Positions 61,770 through 64,000 of a stretch of 64,000 nt of DNA are shown here, in pieces. This stretch comes from Mycobacterium lentiflavum. GTDB taxonomy: Bacteria > Actinomycetota > Actinomycetes > Mycobacteriales > Mycobacteriaceae. The stretch covers positions 5,456,001 through 5,520,000 of the forward strand of contig NZ_CP092423.2 in NCBI RefSeq assembly GCF_022374895.2. The letters run 5' to 3'. The notes beneath the pieces were generated by a model. That model had not been told where the DNA came from. It saw only the letters and a list, made by a program, of their open reading frames with translations, and ran no database searches. Positions within the stretch are counted from its first letter, which is position 1. Each line of letters starts with the position of its first letter. The position numbers were made by a program, and so were the translations under genes.

Positions 61770-61798
61770 TCTCAGCGTCTTCTCAACTCGGCTCAGCA
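61770..61798 (+). promoter_or_regulatory. Candidate response-regulator box 3 (faces the second COG4705 gene)
   Basis: CTCAGCG (61771), CTCAACT (61782) and CTCAGCA (61792), spaced 11 and 10 bp, about 48-76 bp before the ATG at 61846. Orientation is opposite to box 2, matching the divergent genes. Confidence 0.5.
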
Positions 61799-61845
61799 AC
61801 GATAGGAATAACTTACGCGGTCCGCACATCGACAGGTGATCATCC

Positions 61846-62661
61846 ATGAGTGACATGACGAAGCATGCGTTAAGCAAGGTACCGGCGGTCACCCTTGGTT
61901 TTTGGGTCATCAAGGTGCTGGCCACGACGCTGGGCGAGACGGGCGGCGACACCGTCACGATGACGCTGGATTGGGGATATCTGGCCGGCGTGGCCCTGTT
62001 CGGCGGCACGCTGATCGCACTGGTCGTCGCACAGATTTTGGCCAAGCGGTTCCACGCGGTTCTGTACTGGCTCACGATCGTGGCCTCGACGACATTCGGC
62101 ACCGTGTTGGCCGACTTCGCCGACCGCTCGCTCGGGATCGGGTACGCGGGCGGCTCGCTCCTGCTGTTGTTCCTCCTGTTGGCCACCCTCGGACTCTGGC
62201 ATTGGTCGCAGGGGACGGTGTCGGTGAATACCGTGTCGACGCCGAAAGTCGAAGCCTTCTACTGGGCCACCATCACCTTTTCGCAGACCCTGGGCACCGC
62301 GCTCGGCGATTGGCTCGCCGACGACGGGGGGCTCGGGTACGAGGGCGGTGCGCTGGTGTTCGGCGTCGCGTTGCTGGTGGTCGCGGGCCTCTATTTCTGG
62401 ACGAGCATTTCGCGCGTCACCCTGTTCTGGCTGGCTTTCATCCTGACCCGACCCCTTGGTGCGACCGTCGGCGATTTCCTCGACAAGCCCGTCGATCACG
62501 GCGGCCTGAACCTGAGCCGCCCGCTCGCCTCGGCGGTACTCGCGGGCGTCATCATCGTTTTGCTGATCGTGTTGCCGCAACGGCCGGGCCGACATCCCGG
62601 CTCCGACTCTGGCTCACGGCAAGACGCCGAGCCGGCGGAATCAGATGCGACGGCGGATTAG
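61846..62661 (+). CDS. COG4705-type membrane protein, short form
   Basis: 271 aa, eight predicted helices as four repeats, with Asp35, Asp90, Asp155 and Asp210 at nearly the same spacing (55, 65, 55) as in the longer paralogue at 58291 (55, 65, 54). The fourth repeat 'FWLAFILTRPLGATVGDFL' is almost the same in both. It ends in a short charged tail and lacks the extra domain. ATG with an AGGTGAT site. Divergent from the response regulator; its stop overlaps by 3 nt the stop of the DUF732 gene. Confidence 0.78.
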   Translation: MSDMTKHALSKVPAVTLGFWVIKVLATTLGETGGDTVTMTLDWGYLAGVALFGGTLIALVVAQILAKRFHAVLYWLTIVASTTFGTVLADFADRSLGIGYAGGSLLLLFLLLATLGLWHWSQGTVSVNTVSTPKVEAFYWATITFSQTLGTALGDWLADDGGLGYEGGALVFGVALLVVAGLYFWTSISRVTLFWLAFILTRPLGATVGDFLDKPVDHGGLNLSRPLASAVLAGVIIVLLIVLPQRPGRHPGSDSGSRQDAEPAESDATAD

Positions 62662-62975
62662 TTCCCGCCGCCACCGGCATCGAGGAGTTCGGGGCAGTAA
62701 GCACTCGCTGCAGCGTGGGCGAACCGAGCCGCTTTGGCCATGGTGAAGGCCGGGTTGAGATCCTTGATGTCCCGGACAATGTCAAGCTGCGAAGTCCCCG
62801 AGTTAGCCAAGTCGCACACCTTTTGACCCGCCTTGATCGCGCGGTCCGGGCTCTGATAGGTGATCCCTGCGTTGCTCAGCGCGGCGAGAAACGCATCGTC
62901 AGCGGGATCGGCGTGAGCGGGTGCGGACAGGCCGACCATCGCGATGACGCTGGCCAGCAGCGGGAGGGCTTTCAT
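62658..62975 (-). CDS. Secreted DUF732 protein
   Basis: 105 aa. Signal peptide (about residues 1-22, ending 'SAPAHA|DP'), then a small helical domain with Cys54 and Cys94 and 'DDAFLAALSNAGITY', the DUF732 hallmark. Exported mycobacterial family, function unknown. ATG 62975; lies 7 nt after the PPE stop on the same strand, so may be co-transcribed with it. Confidence 0.85.
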   Translation of the reverse strand: MKALPLLASVIAMVGLSAPAHADPADDAFLAALSNAGITYQSPDRAIKAGQKVCDLANSGTSQLDIVRDIKDLNPAFTMAKAARFAHAAASAYCPELLDAGGGGN

Positions 62976-62982
62976 CTGTCCC

Positions 62983-64000
62983 CTAACCCGCGGCCGGTGG
63001 ACGCCCGATGACGCGGGGGCGGAACCCGTAGATCGGATCGGCGAATTCGTCTTCATGCGAACCGGCAAGCGGCAGCCCCGGCATGCCCACTGCCCCAACG
63101 TCTTCCATCACCATCGGGGTGGCGGCGCCAAAGCCGTGGTAGGCCCCGGCCCCGATCCGAGTGGTCGTGGCGACCGTGCTGACCGCTACCCCGGCGCCGG
63201 TCCAACCGGGCGGGGTCGATAGGGCCCCCACCAGGCTGGCCTCCCCGAGGGTCGCCGAGGCTGCCGCGCCGGGCAGGCTCGTCGTCGCCGACACAGGTGC
63301 ACTGGCAAGGCCGGCGGCCAGATCCTGCAGCCCCGACGTGGTTGCGCCTACGGCGCCCAGGCCGTTGATCGTCACCGCCGAATCGATGAATGACGTCGGG
63401 TTCAGAATTCCGTTGGTGGTGAAGGCGTTTGACAGGCCCGAGACGGAGGCGTTGTTCAGGAATGCCCCGATCAGGTTCTGGTTGGAGTTGCTGAAAAGGT
63501 TCATGATGCCGGCAAGGCCCTCGGTGGACGTATTCGAGTTGGGCGAAAGACCAAGCCAATCCCAGATACTGGTCGCAGCCGGTGCCGCCACGGCATTGTC
63601 GACCGCGTCGGCCTGCAGGGCCGCCCCGATCGCGGCGGTGTCCGACTGCGGTGGGCGCAACGGCATCATCTCGCTGGCCGCGCGCGACGCGCTGGTGTAG
63701 CCGATCATTGCCGAGGCATCCTGTGCCCACATCTCGCCGTACTGGGCTTCGGTGGCCGCGATCGCCGACGTGTTTTGGCCGAAGATGTTGCTTGCCAACA
63801 GGTTTGATTGCAATATGCGGTTGGCCGCGACGACCTGCGGGGGCACCGTCGCGGCAAAGGCTGCCTCATATGCGGCGGCCGCCGCGTTGGCCTGCGCGCC
63901 GGCTCGCTCGGCCGCCGCCGCGGTGGTCTGCAGCCACGCGACGTAGGGTTGGACCGACGCAGCCATCTTCGCCGAAGCCGGGCCCAGCCATCCCTCACTA
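62983..64000 (-). CDS. PPE family protein (PPE-SVP type), 5' end outside the window
   Basis: Visible part is about 339 aa; the frame continues to the window edge as S-E-G-W-L-G-P-A-S-A-K-M, the conserved end of the second PPE helix, so the start lies further right and ATG 63966 is internal. PPE helices run to about 63650; then a Gly/Asn/Ser-rich middle. 'SLVGALSTPPGW' at about 63208-63243 stands for the SVP motif G-x-x-S-V-P-x-x-W, and the C-terminus ends 'RPRVIGRPPAAG'. Exported by type VII secretion together with a PE partner in known cases; no PE gene is visible. Confidence 0.9.
   Translation of the reverse strand, partial: SEGWLGPASAKMAASVQPYVAWLQTTAAAAERAGAQANAAAAAYEAAFAATVPPQVVAANRILQSNLLASNIFGQNTSAIAATEAQYGEMWAQDASAMIGYTSASRAASEMMPLRPPQSDTAAIGAALQADAVDNAVAAPAATSIWDWLGLSPNSNTSTEGLAGIMNLFSNSNQNLIGAFLNNASVSGLSNAFTTNGILNPTSFIDSAVTINGLGAVGATTSGLQDLAAGLASAPVSATTSLPGAAASATLGEASLVGALSTPPGWTGAGVAVSTVATTTRIGAGAYHGFGAATPMVMEDVGAVGMPGLPLAGSHEDEFADPIYGFRPRVIGRPPAAG

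Noticed and set aside
61712..61798. MprA-box assignment for the CTCAGCG repeats
   Set aside because: The repeats recall published MprA-type TCTCAG repeats, but the local regulator is the simpler binder and I cannot compare matrices here.

Overview
The window is high-GC actinobacterial DNA. Its gene content and order follow, almost gene for gene, the M. tuberculosis block Rv3623 (lpqG) to Rv3684 (cds1). Mycobacterium-specific markers include WhiB4, MarP, PonA2, a Tad-like pilus locus, a PPE protein, MIRU-like repeats and the Ms1 and 6C small RNAs. Several H37Rv genes of the block are not seen (the Rv3633 dioxygenase, the Rv3636-Rv3643 segment, PE33/Rv3650 and Rv3652/Rv3653), and an IS481-family element is present instead. 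I read this as a slow-growing non-tuberculous Mycobacterium; the species cannot be fixed from the window. Rv numbers are homologue assignments made from memory of those proteins, not from a search.

Layout. 0.1-5.5 kb: lipoprotein LpqG, then a leftward operon dacB-like/DUF2342 metalloprotease/tilS/hpt, then ppa. 5.6-12.5 kb: cell-envelope glycan genes, including a flippase-like protein, the polyprenyl-phosphate-GalNAc synthase PpgS with its DUF2304 partner, a GalE-type epimerase and a GT-C-like membrane protein. 12.5-16 kb: small exported or membrane proteins and an IS481-family element inserted exactly at the 3' end of a tRNA-Thr gene with a 16-bp target duplication, then holB (delta'). 16-24.5 kb: membrane adenylate cyclase (Rv3645 type), topA, cspA with leader hairpin and terminator, and an SftH/MrfA-type helicase. 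24.7-30.7 kb: Rv3651-like sensor protein and the seven-gene leftward Tad/Flp locus (Rv3660c to Rv3654c), with the 6C sRNA upstream. 30.7-32.8 kb: a HAD phosphatase followed by the Ms1 RNA and a degenerate Fic-like protein. 32.8-38 kb: the Dpp peptide/haem ABC importer. 38-58 kb: acs, a secreted protease, ephE, marP, a CoA NUDIX hydrolase, a membrane thioredoxin, nth, crp followed by a 54-bp tandem repeat, an MBL hydrolase, RidA, a tiny DUF4177 gene, the two ArsA/Get3-like ATPases, whiB4, ponA2, a metallophosphoesterase, cds1 and tRNA-Pro.

Right of tRNA-Pro (58.2-62.7 kb) lies a compact locus unlike the H37Rv order. Two COG4705-type membrane proteins flank a histidine kinase and an OmpR-type response regulator encoded tail to tail. 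Three intergenic operator-like arrays carry the same heptamer, CTCAGCG, at about 11-bp spacing. This is the best candidate for an undescribed system. The two membrane proteins share a fourfold internal repeat with one Asp per repeat at nearly identical spacing, and the kinase gene follows directly behind the one carrying an extra C-terminal domain. The window ends in a DUF732 protein and a PPE gene cut by the right edge.

Three themes recur. Envelope building and redox/acid stress defence: PpgS, PonA2, DacB-like, MarP, WhiB4, Cds1, the TlpA-like protein. cAMP signalling: a complete class III cyclase and Crp. Small regulatory RNA: 6C and Ms1, which bracket the HAD phosphatase gene.
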